Shown here: positions 34,951 to 44,542 of the stretch, piece by piece
How the letters are laid out: each line of letters begins with the position of its first letter
Position numbering within the stretch: position 1 is the first letter of the stretch
Position numbers and translations under genes: made by a program
NCBI GenBank assembly: GCA_009841145.1
Contig: VXMJ01000089.1
Location: 27,474 to 88,319, forward strand
Direction of reading: 5' to 3'
DNA: 60,846 nt
Origin: Caldilineaceae bacterium SB0661_bin_34
GTDB taxonomy: Bacteria; Chloroflexota; Anaerolineae; Caldilineales; Caldilineaceae
The notes under the pieces: model-generated
What the model saw: only the letters and a program-made list of their open reading frames with translations
Database searches by the model: none
What the model was told of the DNA's origin: nothing

Positions 34951-35769
34951 TCAGGGAGTCCCATGCGCACAGCCGGACCGACCACCTGTTTCCGGTGCAG
35001 ACTTACTGCACCGGGGCCTTGAGCATGATACGCCCCGAGCATCGTCGGGCCTCGAAGCACAATCTGATGAAATCCGTGTTTCGGTACGGCGAGATGTTGC
35101 GGAACATGAAGTGGGACGATGTGCCTGCCCAAGCGGTGAAGCGAGGGAACCACACCCACGGGCTGCAGTCTCCTCCGCCTGCTCGTCCGATCCCCACGTA
35201 AGAGGCCAGCCAATACGACCAGGCAACCCGGTGGCGCGGATCCAGGCAGCAAAGGCGTCCACGGCTTCGGGCGGAAAGCGGTTGCGGTGGCCGCGGCCGG
35301 GACAGACCACGTTGACATCGGCGCAGGGCGGCACGGGGGGTCCTTCACCACCCCAGTAGACAAAATCCCAGGCGATCAGCACCTGCCGGCCCCGCAGGTC
35401 GCGGGCGCGAAGCCATGCCCTGTCGTGATACGAGCCGGGTACGGTGTTCCACGTCCCCGTCGCGGGGTCGAACCAGTGGAGGTTGTCGCCGGCGCGGCGG
35501 GACGGAGAACCGGCCAGATCTGGACGCTTGGCATGGAAGCGGGGATCGCACCAGTAGGCCTCAAAGTCCAGGATTTCGGCCACTTGCATGGCGTAGACAG
35601 CCCGTCCCCGGTACCCTCGGGTCTTGGAGCCCGTGCCCAGGATCCAGTCGCCGACACGGGCGGTGCGGCGGATCACGGGCTTGCAAATGGCCAGGGTGCA
35701 AACACCGTGGAACGGGTTGGGAGCCAGCCCCAAATCGGTGGCAACGACGTAAGTGTGAAGCCGGGTCAT
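34951..35769 (-). CDS. Nmad2-like (nucleotide-modification-associated) protein, C-terminus uncertain
   Basis: This ORF of 272 aa starts with a clear GGAGG 5 nt upstream. Residues 1 to about 195 match the Nmad2-type domain: GLAPNPFHGVCTLAICKP, VGDWILGTGS and FVYWGGEGPP, then PGRGHRNRFPPEAVDAF. These domains are linked to modified-nucleobase systems in phages and bacteria. The last ~75 residues are low-complexity Arg/Ser-rich. In another frame (35003-35197) a more protein-like tail is present, suggesting a frameshift or a fused remnant after the domain. It lies in the defence zone close to McrBC, which targets modified DNA. Confidence 0.65.
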   Translation of the reverse strand: MTRLHTYVVATDLGLAPNPFHGVCTLAICKPVIRRTARVGDWILGTGSKTRGYRGRAVYAMQVAEILDFEAYWCDPRFHAKRPDLAGSPSRRAGDNLHWFDPATGTWNTVPGSYHDRAWLRARDLRGRQVLIAWDFVYWGGEGPPVPPCADVNVVCPGRGHRNRFPPEAVDAFAAWIRATGLPGRIGWPLTWGSDEQAEETAARGCGSLASPLGQAHRPTSCSATSRRTETRISSDCASRPDDARGVSCSRPRCSKSAPETGGRSGCAHGTP

Positions 35770-35950
35770 GGGAACCTCCATGCGCGCAGCGGATTGGCGT
35801 GTGCCACGGGGCGATGCATATGCACTATGCAGCTGGGGCATCCGGTCCCGATCCGGCCTGCCGAACGGGGAGCCGCCATCAGTTCGTTCCACACACCCCT
35901 GTGGCAGCGCAGTAGGCTATCAAAAACATGGTCGGCACTGGTATCGAGTC

Positions 35951-37093
35951 CTACTGGTAAGACAGGGATCCGTCAGGTTTCCACAACTGACTGCGCCGCC
36001 AGGACACGAAAGGAGCTTCCTCCAGCACCGCTGGATTCAGCGAAACACCCAGCCCCGGTTTCTCGGGCACAGTCAGATAGCCATCCTGAAGCGGTATTGG
36101 CTCTTCCAGGATGGTCCTACGAATACCCGCATCATCCGGGTGGTACTCCAGAACCTCGAAGTTCTGCGTACTCAGCGCAAAGTGGGCATTGACCGCATTG
36201 GCCACAGGTCCACAAGGATTGTGCGGCAGGACTGAAACGTAGTGGGCTTCAGCCATCGCGGCGATCTTTTTCATTTCCCATAAACCACCCGTGACACAGA
36301 TGTCGGGTTGGATGAAGTCAACTGCGTTCTGGTTCAACAGGGGACGAAACTGATGCCGGGTGTAGAGCATCTCACCAGTCGCCAACGGAACCCGCACCTG
36401 CCGCCTGAGCACTCCGAGCGCCTCCACATTTTCCGGTCTGAGCGGCTCCTCCACAAACATCGGGTTCATAGGGGCCACCACATCACACAGTTGGGCTGCC
36501 CTTCCAATCTCCAGAATACGAGCATGTGGGTCCAACCCGATGTCTATGTCGGAGCCGACCGCGTCCCGAACCGCAGCCACCCGAGCTTCGGTCTCGCGGA
36601 GCACCCGATTCCATGGCTTCAGATGAAAGTCATTGGGCAGTGGTCCCATCTTGAGAGCTGTATACCCGTAGGTCTCAATCAATTCCCGGGCGTGATCCGC
36701 CAACTCGGCAGGTGAATCTCCGCCGACCGATTGATAGACGCGTACCTTGTCCCTGCATTTGCCCCCGACCAGCCGGTACACCGGCAATCCGGCCGCCTTG
36801 CCCGCGATGTCCCAAAGCGCATGCTCGATCCCGCTGATCGCGGCGTTCAACACCATGCCGCCCGGGAAACGGGACCCGGTGTACATCAGATGCCACAACT
36901 TCTCCACGTCCCTGGGGTCCCTTCCCACAAGCCATTCCCTGAAGTCGTCGATAACCTTGACAGTGCCCAGGTCGGGGCCGGCGGAATATGCCTCTCCGAG
37001 ACCAGTGATGCCCTCGTCGGTGAAGACCTGAACGAAGGGAATGTTGCGGTGGCCCATGTTGACCACATGGGCAGTGATATCAGTTATCTTCAT
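35951..37093 (-). CDS. Enolase-superfamily dehydratase (galactonate dehydratase-like)
   Basis: This 380-aa MR/MLE-family enzyme has catalytic and ligand motifs in order: LKMGPLPND (Lys), GLDPHARI (Asp and His), FVEEPLRPEN (Glu), ATGEMLYT (Glu) and LPHNPCGP (His). This is the DgoD-like aldonate dehydratase pattern. It is divergent from the sulfatase gene that starts 132 nt away, so the two may share a regulator and a sulfated sugar substrate. The substrate is not identifiable. Confidence 0.88.
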   Translation of the reverse strand: MKITDITAHVVNMGHRNIPFVQVFTDEGITGLGEAYSAGPDLGTVKVIDDFREWLVGRDPRDVEKLWHLMYTGSRFPGGMVLNAAISGIEHALWDIAGKAAGLPVYRLVGGKCRDKVRVYQSVGGDSPAELADHARELIETYGYTALKMGPLPNDFHLKPWNRVLRETEARVAAVRDAVGSDIDIGLDPHARILEIGRAAQLCDVVAPMNPMFVEEPLRPENVEALGVLRRQVRVPLATGEMLYTRHQFRPLLNQNAVDFIQPDICVTGGLWEMKKIAAMAEAHYVSVLPHNPCGPVANAVNAHFALSTQNFEVLEYHPDDAGIRRTILEEPIPLQDGYLTVPEKPGLGVSLNPAVLEEAPFVSWRRSQLWKPDGSLSYQ

Positions 37094-37224
37094 GGCTACT
37101 TGCCTTATGGAGGGACGCGTGTTGGAATGAGTATGCCGCGCGGTGCCGGGCATTCCGAATGGACAACCGCCCGACTTCCGCCGTCGGCCCTGTGTCGGCC
37201 CCCCTCTCAACCTCGAAAAATAAG

Positions 37225-38718
37225 ATGACCGATTCCGCTCCCCGTCCCAATCTGCTGTACATCCACTCGGACCAACATGCCCAGCACGTCCTGGACTGCT
37301 ACGGCGACCCGCTGTTGGGTGAGACCAACCTGGGGCGACTGGCAGCCGGCGGAACAGTCTTCGACAACGTTTACTGCGATTCCCCGATCTGCGTGCCATC
37401 GCGCATGTCGATGCTCACGGGATTGCGTCCCTACGAAACCAGCGTCTGGACCAACGAACAGCAACTCGATCCCGCCTATCCCACGCTCGCCCATTCCCTT
37501 GGCGCAGCCGGTTACCTGCCGGTGCTAATCGGGCGCATGCATGCCAACGGGCCGGATCAACTGCACGGATACACCAAGCGGTTGGTGGGCGACCACGGTC
37601 CCAACCAGATTGGAGGCCCGCGCCTCGACCGCGGCGGTCTGGAAGGCACTGCAGGCCCACACCGCATCAGCCTCATCAAGTCCGGAGCCGGCCAAAGCGC
37701 CTATCAGTTGCACGATGAGGATGTATACAAGGAGGCCAAATCCTTTCTGACCGATGCCTGCCGCGAACTCCAAACCGGGCGAAGACAGATTCCGTTCAAC
37801 CTGTCCATTGGGTTCATGCTGCCCCATCCGCCCTATGTCGCCCACAGGGAGGACTTCGATCGATTTGCGGGAAGCATGACACTGCCTTCCAAACAGGTGC
37901 CGATGGAGGACGTTCAACACCCGTTCCTGCGGTGGTGGCGCACCGACACGGAGATTGAGACGGTGCCCGACGAGGAAGTGTTGCGCGCCCGCGCGGCCTA
38001 CTGGGCCTTGGTTTGGCGCATGGACCAGTGGATTGGAGACCTGATTCAGGTCCTCAAGGACCACGACCAGTTTGACAACACCCTCATCATCTATACCTCG
38101 GACCATGGCGACATGCTGGGCGAACACGGCCTCTGGTGGAAGCATGTCTTCTATGAGGAGTCGGTGAAGGTGCCGCTCATCATGTCTTGGCCCGGCCGCA
38201 TTCCGGCCGGCCGACGGTGCGAACGCGTCATGAGCGGCATCGACGTGACTGCAACGCTTCTGGACCTCATGGGCGCACCGCCATTGCCGGAAAGCAGCGG
38301 GCGGTCCGTCCTGCCCGAGTTGCTCAATCCCGGATCCGCGAACTGGCAGGATCTGGCGTTTTCCGAGTACAGTTCACGGATGTTCGCCCCGGACGAAGGC
38401 TGCTATCAGCGGATGATTCGGGACGGCGACTTCAAGCTGATCTACCACGCCGGCATGCCCAGCCAGCTGTTCAACCTGGCGGACGACCCCGATGAACTCA
38501 TCGACCTGGGCCAGGATCCCGGCTACACAGCCGTGCGTCAACAACTGGAGGATGCCGTGCTCGACGGCTGGGACCCCGCCGCGATTTCGGACGCGCTCGA
38601 CCGCGCCGACAGTGCCAACAGCATCTTCGAGAAATGGGGCCGCAACACAAAGGTGGCGGACAGCATCCGCTGGCGGTTGGACCCGTCCATGAACTGGCTG
38701 GAAGCCGACCGGACCTGA
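37225..38718 (+). CDS. Sulfatase (formylglycine-dependent, type I)
   Basis: This 497-aa sulfatase releases sulfate from an organic ester, probably a sulfated saccharide. The formylglycine site is C56 in CVPSRMSMLTG (the CxPSR motif). The N-terminal metal-site motif is HSDQH and the C-terminal motif is YTSDHGDMLGEHG. The Cys type needs a formylglycine-generating enzyme or anSME, neither seen in the window. No signal peptide is evident, which points to cytosolic action. The ATG at 37225 sits just before the domain. An in-frame ATG at 37159 would add 22 residues. It is followed by a mandelate-racemase-type gene. Confidence 0.9.
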   Translation: MTDSAPRPNLLYIHSDQHAQHVLDCYGDPLLGETNLGRLAAGGTVFDNVYCDSPICVPSRMSMLTGLRPYETSVWTNEQQLDPAYPTLAHSLGAAGYLPVLIGRMHANGPDQLHGYTKRLVGDHGPNQIGGPRLDRGGLEGTAGPHRISLIKSGAGQSAYQLHDEDVYKEAKSFLTDACRELQTGRRQIPFNLSIGFMLPHPPYVAHREDFDRFAGSMTLPSKQVPMEDVQHPFLRWWRTDTEIETVPDEEVLRARAAYWALVWRMDQWIGDLIQVLKDHDQFDNTLIIYTSDHGDMLGEHGLWWKHVFYEESVKVPLIMSWPGRIPAGRRCERVMSGIDVTATLLDLMGAPPLPESSGRSVLPELLNPGSANWQDLAFSEYSSRMFAPDEGCYQRMIRDGDFKLIYHAGMPSQLFNLADDPDELIDLGQDPGYTAVRQQLEDAVLDGWDPAAISDALDRADSANSIFEKWGRNTKVADSIRWRLDPSMNWLEADRT

Positions 38719-38781
38719 GCCGCCTCCGTGCTCGGCGCGACATGCTGCAGCAGTGACTAATTCCCACACCGGGTTACTCCC

Positions 38782-39939
38782 ATGAAAATCACGAAGCTGG
38801 AAACCATTTGCCTTTCCCGGATGCACGCCCCGCACGAGCAGTGGATCACCGCCCAGTACCGTACCGTGAAGGCGGACTGCACCATCGTGGTGGTGCATAC
38901 CGACACCGGCATCAAAGGCATTGGAGAAGCATCCAGCTACGGCTGGCCCCTGAACATCCGGGACTGGGTGGACTTCCTGGCCCCCACCCTGATCGGCGCC
39001 GATCCCGAGGATCCCGCGATTTCACCGCCTCCGGTCGGCAACAACCGGGGACACGACGGCGCGGTGGCCGGAATCGACTGCGCCCTATGGGACATCCGCG
39101 GCCAGGCGTCCGGAAAATCCGTCAACGAACTCATTACGGGCCAACCCGTAGAGTCGGTGCAGTTGTATGCCTCCAGCGGCTGTCGGTACGACTGGCGATA
39201 CAACCCGGAACAACTGTTCCAGGAAGCGGAGGATTACATTGAACGCGGGTTCGAGGTCATGAAGTTCCGCATTGGCACGGACTGGAGTTGGGACGGGATC
39301 ACCGTTGATCGATTCCTCGACCATGTCCGGGAATTGGTCCGGGTAGTCGATGGCCGGATGAAGTTGGCCTTGGACGGCAACTGCCGCCTCACGCCCGAAG
39401 AATCGCTGCCCATTGCGCGGGAGTTGGACCGATTGGGATTCGCCTGGTTCGAGGAGCCCATGCCCTGGTCGGATGTTGACTCCTACGCGGAGCTTAATCG
39501 GGCGGTGGAACTTCCCATCACCGGTGGCGAGTCGTTCGCGACCCTTGCGCAGATGCGCCCCTACCTGGATGCCTGCGCCTACGACGTGGTGCAGCCTGAT
39601 GCCGGGTTCAGCGGTATCACGGAGTTGCTGCGCATCGGCAAGGTCGCGGAAGAGCGAGGGGTCAAGCTGTACCCACACAGTTGGCACAACGGGCTCATGG
39701 GTTTGGCCAATGGACATGTCGTCGCCTCGCTGCCCAACAGCGACTATCTGGAACTGTGCATGATCCAGGGGCCGTTGCAATGGGCCTTCGCAGCCGAACC
39801 CCCAGAAATCAAAGGCGGAAGGCTGTACTTCCCGAACAAGGGCGGTTTCGGAGTCGAATTGGCCGAAGGCCTCGATCAACGGTACCCGTACCTCGAAGGC
39901 ATCTATAGCCTGAACGTTGAACGAGACCTGATCCTGTAG
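38782..39939 (+). CDS. Enolase-superfamily enzyme, mandelate racemase type
   Basis: This 385-aa protein has the mandelate racemase residue pattern: KFR (in VMKFRIG) at the KxK position, DGN (in ALDGNCRL), Glu in WFEEPMPW, Glu in TGGESF, an Asp in VVQPDAGFSG and a His in YPHSWHNG for the His-Asp dyad. It could be a sugar-acid dehydratase or a racemase. It is 63 nt after the sulfatase and probably co-transcribed, suggesting action on the desulfated product. Confidence 0.88.
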   Translation: MKITKLETICLSRMHAPHEQWITAQYRTVKADCTIVVVHTDTGIKGIGEASSYGWPLNIRDWVDFLAPTLIGADPEDPAISPPPVGNNRGHDGAVAGIDCALWDIRGQASGKSVNELITGQPVESVQLYASSGCRYDWRYNPEQLFQEAEDYIERGFEVMKFRIGTDWSWDGITVDRFLDHVRELVRVVDGRMKLALDGNCRLTPEESLPIARELDRLGFAWFEEPMPWSDVDSYAELNRAVELPITGGESFATLAQMRPYLDACAYDVVQPDAGFSGITELLRIGKVAEERGVKLYPHSWHNGLMGLANGHVVASLPNSDYLELCMIQGPLQWAFAAEPPEIKGGRLYFPNKGGFGVELAEGLDQRYPYLEGIYSLNVERDLIL

Positions 39940-40142
39940 TCTCGGGACTTCAGCATCGAAAGCTGACCCGGAGCTTTCCAGAGGAAACCAAAACCGGCTC
40001 GCCCTCAGGCACAACACCTCACCCTTAAGGATGTTATGTAAAGTATCCACTGTTGCTTGGGACTACCCAAGCTGAATTGCCGTTCTTCAATGCCGCCAAA
40101 CCTTTCTCCCGTTCATCCACATCCAGCACACGGATCTCCGCC

Positions 40143-40940
40143 ATGCCCCGGCCTCAAATTACCGCTCCCCTACCTGAACTTCCCCAACCCGACAATCTGG
40201 AACTGCCGGTCGACGGCGGACCGGTGACCAGACCCCAGCCGGAACTAGTCGAGCAACTCAAGACCGTGTCCAGTGCTACGGCGAGCGCAAACCTACACAA
40301 ACTGGGCCTGAAGAACAGTTGGATCCAGGGACCCGTGGCCCGTCAGCGAGGACGAAAGATCGTAGGCCCGGCCGTGACGCTCGCCTTCATGCCGCAACGC
40401 GAAGACTTGTTGGCAGGACCTGGTCAGGAACAGACGGAGAAACGAAGTGCCCTGTGGTCAGTGTTCGAATCCGTCCAACCGGGCGATGTGCTGTGCATAC
40501 AGGCCTATGGAGACCCCTACACCGGATGCGTAGGCGAGATGTTGTCCACATTCTTCAAGGGACGCGGCGGGGCCGGCATGGTCGTGGATGGCAGCATCCG
40601 CGACTGGACGGAAATCCAGCATATCGATCTCCCGATGTGGACCCGTGGGGTTACCCCCAACTACGCCTCGCAGTCCAGACTCTTCCCGTGGGCCTTCAAC
40701 GTGCCGGTGGCCTTGAGCAGGGTCACGGTGATTCCGGGTGACGCCATCATTGCCGACGACGACGGAGCCGTAATGGTTCCGCGGGCCATGATCCCGTTGG
40801 TCCTGGAACATTCGCTCGAACATGAGGAATGGGAGGAGTTCAGCCGCCTCAAACTGCAGGAAGGAGGCGACCTGAGACGCTACTATCCACTCTCGGACGA
40901 AGGGTGGGAAGAATACGAACAGTGGAAGGCGGCTCAATAG
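40143..40940 (+). CDS. RraA/HMG-aldolase family protein
   Basis: This 265-aa protein has the RraA-like fold signature: GRKIVGPAVTLAF, GGAGMVVDGSIRDW and DAIIADDDGAVMVPR. Family members include 4-hydroxy-4-methyl-2-oxoglutarate/oxaloacetate aldolases and RNase E regulator RraA. In a sugar-acid catabolic setting an aldolase cleaving a keto acid is more likely. It is 203 nt after the enolase-type gene and 39 nt before an SDR gene. Confidence 0.85.
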   Translation: MPRPQITAPLPELPQPDNLELPVDGGPVTRPQPELVEQLKTVSSATASANLHKLGLKNSWIQGPVARQRGRKIVGPAVTLAFMPQREDLLAGPGQEQTEKRSALWSVFESVQPGDVLCIQAYGDPYTGCVGEMLSTFFKGRGGAGMVVDGSIRDWTEIQHIDLPMWTRGVTPNYASQSRLFPWAFNVPVALSRVTVIPGDAIIADDDGAVMVPRAMIPLVLEHSLEHEEWEEFSRLKLQEGGDLRRYYPLSDEGWEEYEQWKAAQ

Positions 40941-40979
40941 GGAAATCCCTTCCAACTCCAAAGTAAAGGAAACACCACC

Positions 40980-41759
40980 ATGGATTTGAAGAACAGCGTT
41001 GCCCTCGTCACCGGCGCCGGATCGGGAATCGGCAAAGGCGCAGCCATTCGGCTGGCGCGCGAAGGCGCCAAGGTGGGAGTGCTGAGCCGAACCGATGTCC
41101 AAATCCTGGATGTGGTCCAGGAAATCAGGGACGGCGGCGGCGAGGCCATGCCGTTGATTGCCGACGTGTCGAAGTCGGACCAGCTCCAAAGTGCAATCAC
41201 CGAACTGGCCGCAGCCTACGGCGGCATCCAGGTGGTGGTGGCGAACGCCGGAGTCAACGGCCTCTGGGCACCCATCGAGCAGATCTCCGAGGACGACTGG
41301 GACTACACGATGGACATCAACCTGAAGGGCACGTTCATGACCATCAAGTACGCCTTGCCCTGGCTCAGACAGTCCGGCGGAGCGATAGCCGTCGTCGCTT
41401 CGGTCAACGGCACACGCATCTTCAGCAACACGGGAGCCACGGCCTACGCGTGCTCAAAGGGAGGACAGGTCATCATGACAAAGATGCTTGCTCCCGAACT
41501 AGCCCACGACAATGTCCGCATCAATGTGATCTGCCCGGGGTCCATTCGGACCGAAATCAGCGACAACACAGTGATCAGCAATCAGGACATTGTGTGGCCC
41601 GTAACGTTCGAAAAGGGACAGATCCCGCTGACACGTAACCAGCCGGGAACCATTGAACAGTGCGCCGATCTGATCCACTTCCTGGTATCGGACGCGTCCG
41701 CCCATATCACGGGCACGGAACTGTGGATCGACGGAGCCCAATCCCTGATCAAGGGATGA
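40980..41759 (+). CDS. Short-chain dehydrogenase/reductase (SDR)
   Basis: This 259-aa classical SDR has the cofactor loop TGAGSGIG, the NAG motif (VVANAGVNG), the catalytic Ser region (VVASVNGTR) and the YxxxK motif in AYACSKGG. It would oxidise or reduce a hydroxyl/keto group with NAD(P). A GGA-rich site precedes the ATG. It ends the plus-strand unit with sulfatase, enolase-type and RraA genes, and converges on the next unit with 18 nt between. Confidence 0.92.
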   Translation: MDLKNSVALVTGAGSGIGKGAAIRLAREGAKVGVLSRTDVQILDVVQEIRDGGGEAMPLIADVSKSDQLQSAITELAAAYGGIQVVVANAGVNGLWAPIEQISEDDWDYTMDINLKGTFMTIKYALPWLRQSGGAIAVVASVNGTRIFSNTGATAYACSKGGQVIMTKMLAPELAHDNVRINVICPGSIRTEISDNTVISNQDIVWPVTFEKGQIPLTRNQPGTIEQCADLIHFLVSDASAHITGTELWIDGAQSLIKG

Positions 41760-41777
41760 AGCACTCCGGGCTGCAGT

Positions 41778-42920
41778 TCAGACTTCGGCCTTGGACGAGT
41801 CCCTGGTGTCCGGCTCAGCCAACCAGAACCTGCGCATGGTCTTGGCGTTCAGCGTGTGGCCCAGGCCGGGCCTGTCCGACACGATGAGATAGCCGTCTTC
41901 TACTTGCTCGGGCGGATCGAGAAGCTCGGCTCGCCAAGGCACCTCGCCCCAGGCAAACTCGAGGATGTTGAATCCCCTGGCGGCCGCACACACGTGACCG
42001 CTGTGCATGCTGGCCACGGGCCCCGAGGGGTTGTGCGGTGCGAAATCAACCCCGTGCAGCGCGGCCAGTTCACCTACAAGCAAGGTTTCCTGATCGCCTC
42101 CGGCATGCTTGACATCCGGCATGACGACATCCGCGGCACCTGCTTCCAGTAGGCGGTGAAAGGAATCGGCACCGAAGAGGCTTTCGGCCGTGGCCAGCCG
42201 CTGCCGAATCCCTGACCTGACCTCGTGCAGGCCCTTGAGGTTCGAAACCGGGAGCGGCTCCTCAAACCAATACAAGTTCAAGGGTTCGAGTGCCGCTGCC
42301 ACCAAGAAACTTTCACTCAGGGCGAATCGGCTGTGACAGTCCACCGCTACATTCACAGCCGGTCCAACCGCCTCACATACCGCCCTGACGCGTTCCACTC
42401 CGGGCCACCAGTTCGCCTCATCCGCGGACCGTCGCTGGTTCGGCGGCTTCACTTCATCGAACGGCGCCAACTTGATCATGCGAAATCCTTCCGCGGCCGC
42501 CGTTTCTGCGGCCTTGGCGAAGGAAGCCGGGGAACGCTCCTCAACATGGCGATTGATGTTGGCGTACAACAGAACACGGTCAAGGACCTTTCCGCCCCAT
42601 AATCGAGCCAACGACATCCCCGCGACCTGAGCTCGCACATCCTGAGCCGCTTGTTCAATCGCGCTCAAGGCAGTATTTATGACGCGATCCTTCCTATAAC
42701 GTCCCAGCTCACGGCGCAACCCATTGATGTTGGCGGGATCCTTGCCGATCAGATCCTCGGCAAGACTCGCCACGACCCCACAAACCGAGTGATCGTTGCC
42801 GCTGTGGCTCGCTTCACCGATTCCGGTCAACCCCTCTTCGGTTTCCAGGACTACGAAGATCCAGTCGCCCCGCCGGTTGACCTGGACTCCTTCGGTCCTG
42901 ATGGCCCTGATCGTCAACAT
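41778..42920 (-). CDS. Enolase-superfamily dehydratase
   Basis: This 380-aa MR/MLE-family protein shows Lys in MIKLAPF, Asp and His in AVDCHSRF, Glu in FEEPLPV, Glu in ATAESLFG, Asp in VMPDVKHAGG and His in APHNPSGP. This resembles the aldonate-dehydratase type with an Asp-x-His ligand pair. It is the last gene of a minus-strand operon with an amidohydrolase (13 nt upstream) and an alcohol dehydrogenase. That context hints at use of an acylated amino sugar acid or amino acid derivative. Confidence 0.87.
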   Translation of the reverse strand: MLTIRAIRTEGVQVNRRGDWIFVVLETEEGLTGIGEASHSGNDHSVCGVVASLAEDLIGKDPANINGLRRELGRYRKDRVINTALSAIEQAAQDVRAQVAGMSLARLWGGKVLDRVLLYANINRHVEERSPASFAKAAETAAAEGFRMIKLAPFDEVKPPNQRRSADEANWWPGVERVRAVCEAVGPAVNVAVDCHSRFALSESFLVAAALEPLNLYWFEEPLPVSNLKGLHEVRSGIRQRLATAESLFGADSFHRLLEAGAADVVMPDVKHAGGDQETLLVGELAALHGVDFAPHNPSGPVASMHSGHVCAAARGFNILEFAWGEVPWRAELLDPPEQVEDGYLIVSDRPGLGHTLNAKTMRRFWLAEPDTRDSSKAEV

Positions 42921-42933
42921 GTCAGTGCCTCAT

Positions 42934-44502
42934 TCAGGTTGGCTGATAGCGCAAGGCGCGCCCCGGGAACCGATCCCCAGTGGAATCCATCAGCCTACCG
43001 GAGGAGATGACTGGCTGTCCGTTGACCCACATATGGTCAAGACCTTCGGCCAGTACAACCGGATTGTCGAATCCATTGCGCTCCTTGAACCGTTGGGGAT
43101 CGATCACCAACAGGTCCGCAAAGCATCCTTCCGCAATCCTGCCTCGATTCCGCAGCCCGAATCTGTCGGCGGACCGTCCGGTCATCGAGTGCACGGCCTG
43201 TTCCAAACTCAGCACTCCTCTGGCAATCAACGTGTCCAGCATGCGCGGGGCGCTACCGTACTGCCGGGGGTGGACATGTCCGCCTGGATGCAAAATCCCG
43301 TCGGTACCCAGGAGAAAACAAGGATGTTGCAGGAAAGCATCTGCCAGTTCGTCCGCTCCGCGGTGGAACACGAGCAGCACCGCTAGGTTCTCTTCGATCA
43401 GAAAGTCGCACAAGGCGTCGCCGGCAGGCTTGCCCGAGGCATCCACATAGGCCTGCAGGGTGGCTCCCTGCCAGCAGGTATTCCCTTTCCCCGGCACCCA
43501 GGCAATGACCATGCTGTCCAGTTCCAACCGCGACGAAGCTGCAGCTTGGGTGACGCCGTCACGCAGCCGCCGACTGGTCAGGGCGGACATCACTCCCAGC
43601 GGCCCGTTGCGCCAAGCTTCGTAGGGCATCAGGTAGTTCAACATTGTCGAACCCGGCAGATACGGGTAGACATCAAACGTGAAGTCCACCTCGTGAACCG
43701 CTTTGTTGTCGATGTATTCAAGCAACTGGTCCCGTTCCTGCTCGCTGTTGCCCTTCAGATGGGAAATGTGCACCTTCGCGCCCGACTGCAAGCCTATGCG
43801 AACCGCTTCCTGCATTCCCGCCAGGGTTCCATGCTTGTATCGCACGTGGGTCGCATAGATGCCGCCAAAACCAGCGATCGCCTCGGCTGCACGAACCAGT
43901 TCGTCGGTGTCCGCCCAACACTGTGCGACATAGTCCAAACCGGTTGACAGACCGCAAGCACCTTCTTCCATCGCCTGAGCAATCCGATCCTGGATCTCTA
44001 GGGTCTGGTAGTCATCCGGTGCCGACTGGCCCCATCCACAGGCCAGCACCCGCACGTTGGCGTAGGGAACCTGCGCCAACGCGTTTTGGGCATTGCGACC
44101 ATCCACCAACGACATGAAGTCGGCTATCGATTCCCAGTTCGCATAGTCTTCCTGTTGCAGGGCGTTGAGTCCCTTCAGGTAGTAGATCCACTCCCCTGCA
44201 TTTTGGCGGGACACCGGCGCGTACGAGATTCCGTCCGACATGATGATTTCGGTCGTGAAACCCTGCCGAAGCTTGCTTGCGATGAGCGGGGTCTTGACCA
44301 GCCAGCCGTCCATGTGGGTGTGAACGTCAATGAAACCCGGTGTGACCCAGCTGCCATTGGCATCGACCACCGTATCCCCCGGCTGAGCCGGCAACCGACC
44401 CACGGCGGTAATTTGATCACCGGCAATGCGCACGTCGGTGACGCGCGGTGCGGCCCCTGTCCCATCGATGACGGTGCCGCCCCTAATCAATGTTCCGGAC
44501 AT
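42934..44502 (-). CDS. N-acyl-D-amino-acid deacylase-type amidohydrolase
   Basis: This 522-aa amidohydrolase-superfamily enzyme has the metal-site motif FIDVHTHMDG at about residue 58. It also has the ATHVRYKHG segment, a metal-bridging Cys in the LACGWG region typical of D-aminoacylases, HISHLKGN, and LLGTDGILHPGGHVHPRQYG near the C-terminus. It would deacylate N-acyl-D-amino acids or related amides. It lies between an alcohol dehydrogenase (40 nt) and an enolase-type gene (13 nt) in one operon. Confidence 0.87.
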   Translation of the reverse strand: MSGTLIRGGTVIDGTGAAPRVTDVRIAGDQITAVGRLPAQPGDTVVDANGSWVTPGFIDVHTHMDGWLVKTPLIASKLRQGFTTEIIMSDGISYAPVSRQNAGEWIYYLKGLNALQQEDYANWESIADFMSLVDGRNAQNALAQVPYANVRVLACGWGQSAPDDYQTLEIQDRIAQAMEEGACGLSTGLDYVAQCWADTDELVRAAEAIAGFGGIYATHVRYKHGTLAGMQEAVRIGLQSGAKVHISHLKGNSEQERDQLLEYIDNKAVHEVDFTFDVYPYLPGSTMLNYLMPYEAWRNGPLGVMSALTSRRLRDGVTQAAASSRLELDSMVIAWVPGKGNTCWQGATLQAYVDASGKPAGDALCDFLIEENLAVLLVFHRGADELADAFLQHPCFLLGTDGILHPGGHVHPRQYGSAPRMLDTLIARGVLSLEQAVHSMTGRSADRFGLRNRGRIAEGCFADLLVIDPQRFKERNGFDNPVVLAEGLDHMWVNGQPVISSGRLMDSTGDRFPGRALRYQPT

Positions 44503-44542
44503 CGTTCGCGTTCCCTTCCCTGTCTGTGGCAAACCATTGGCG

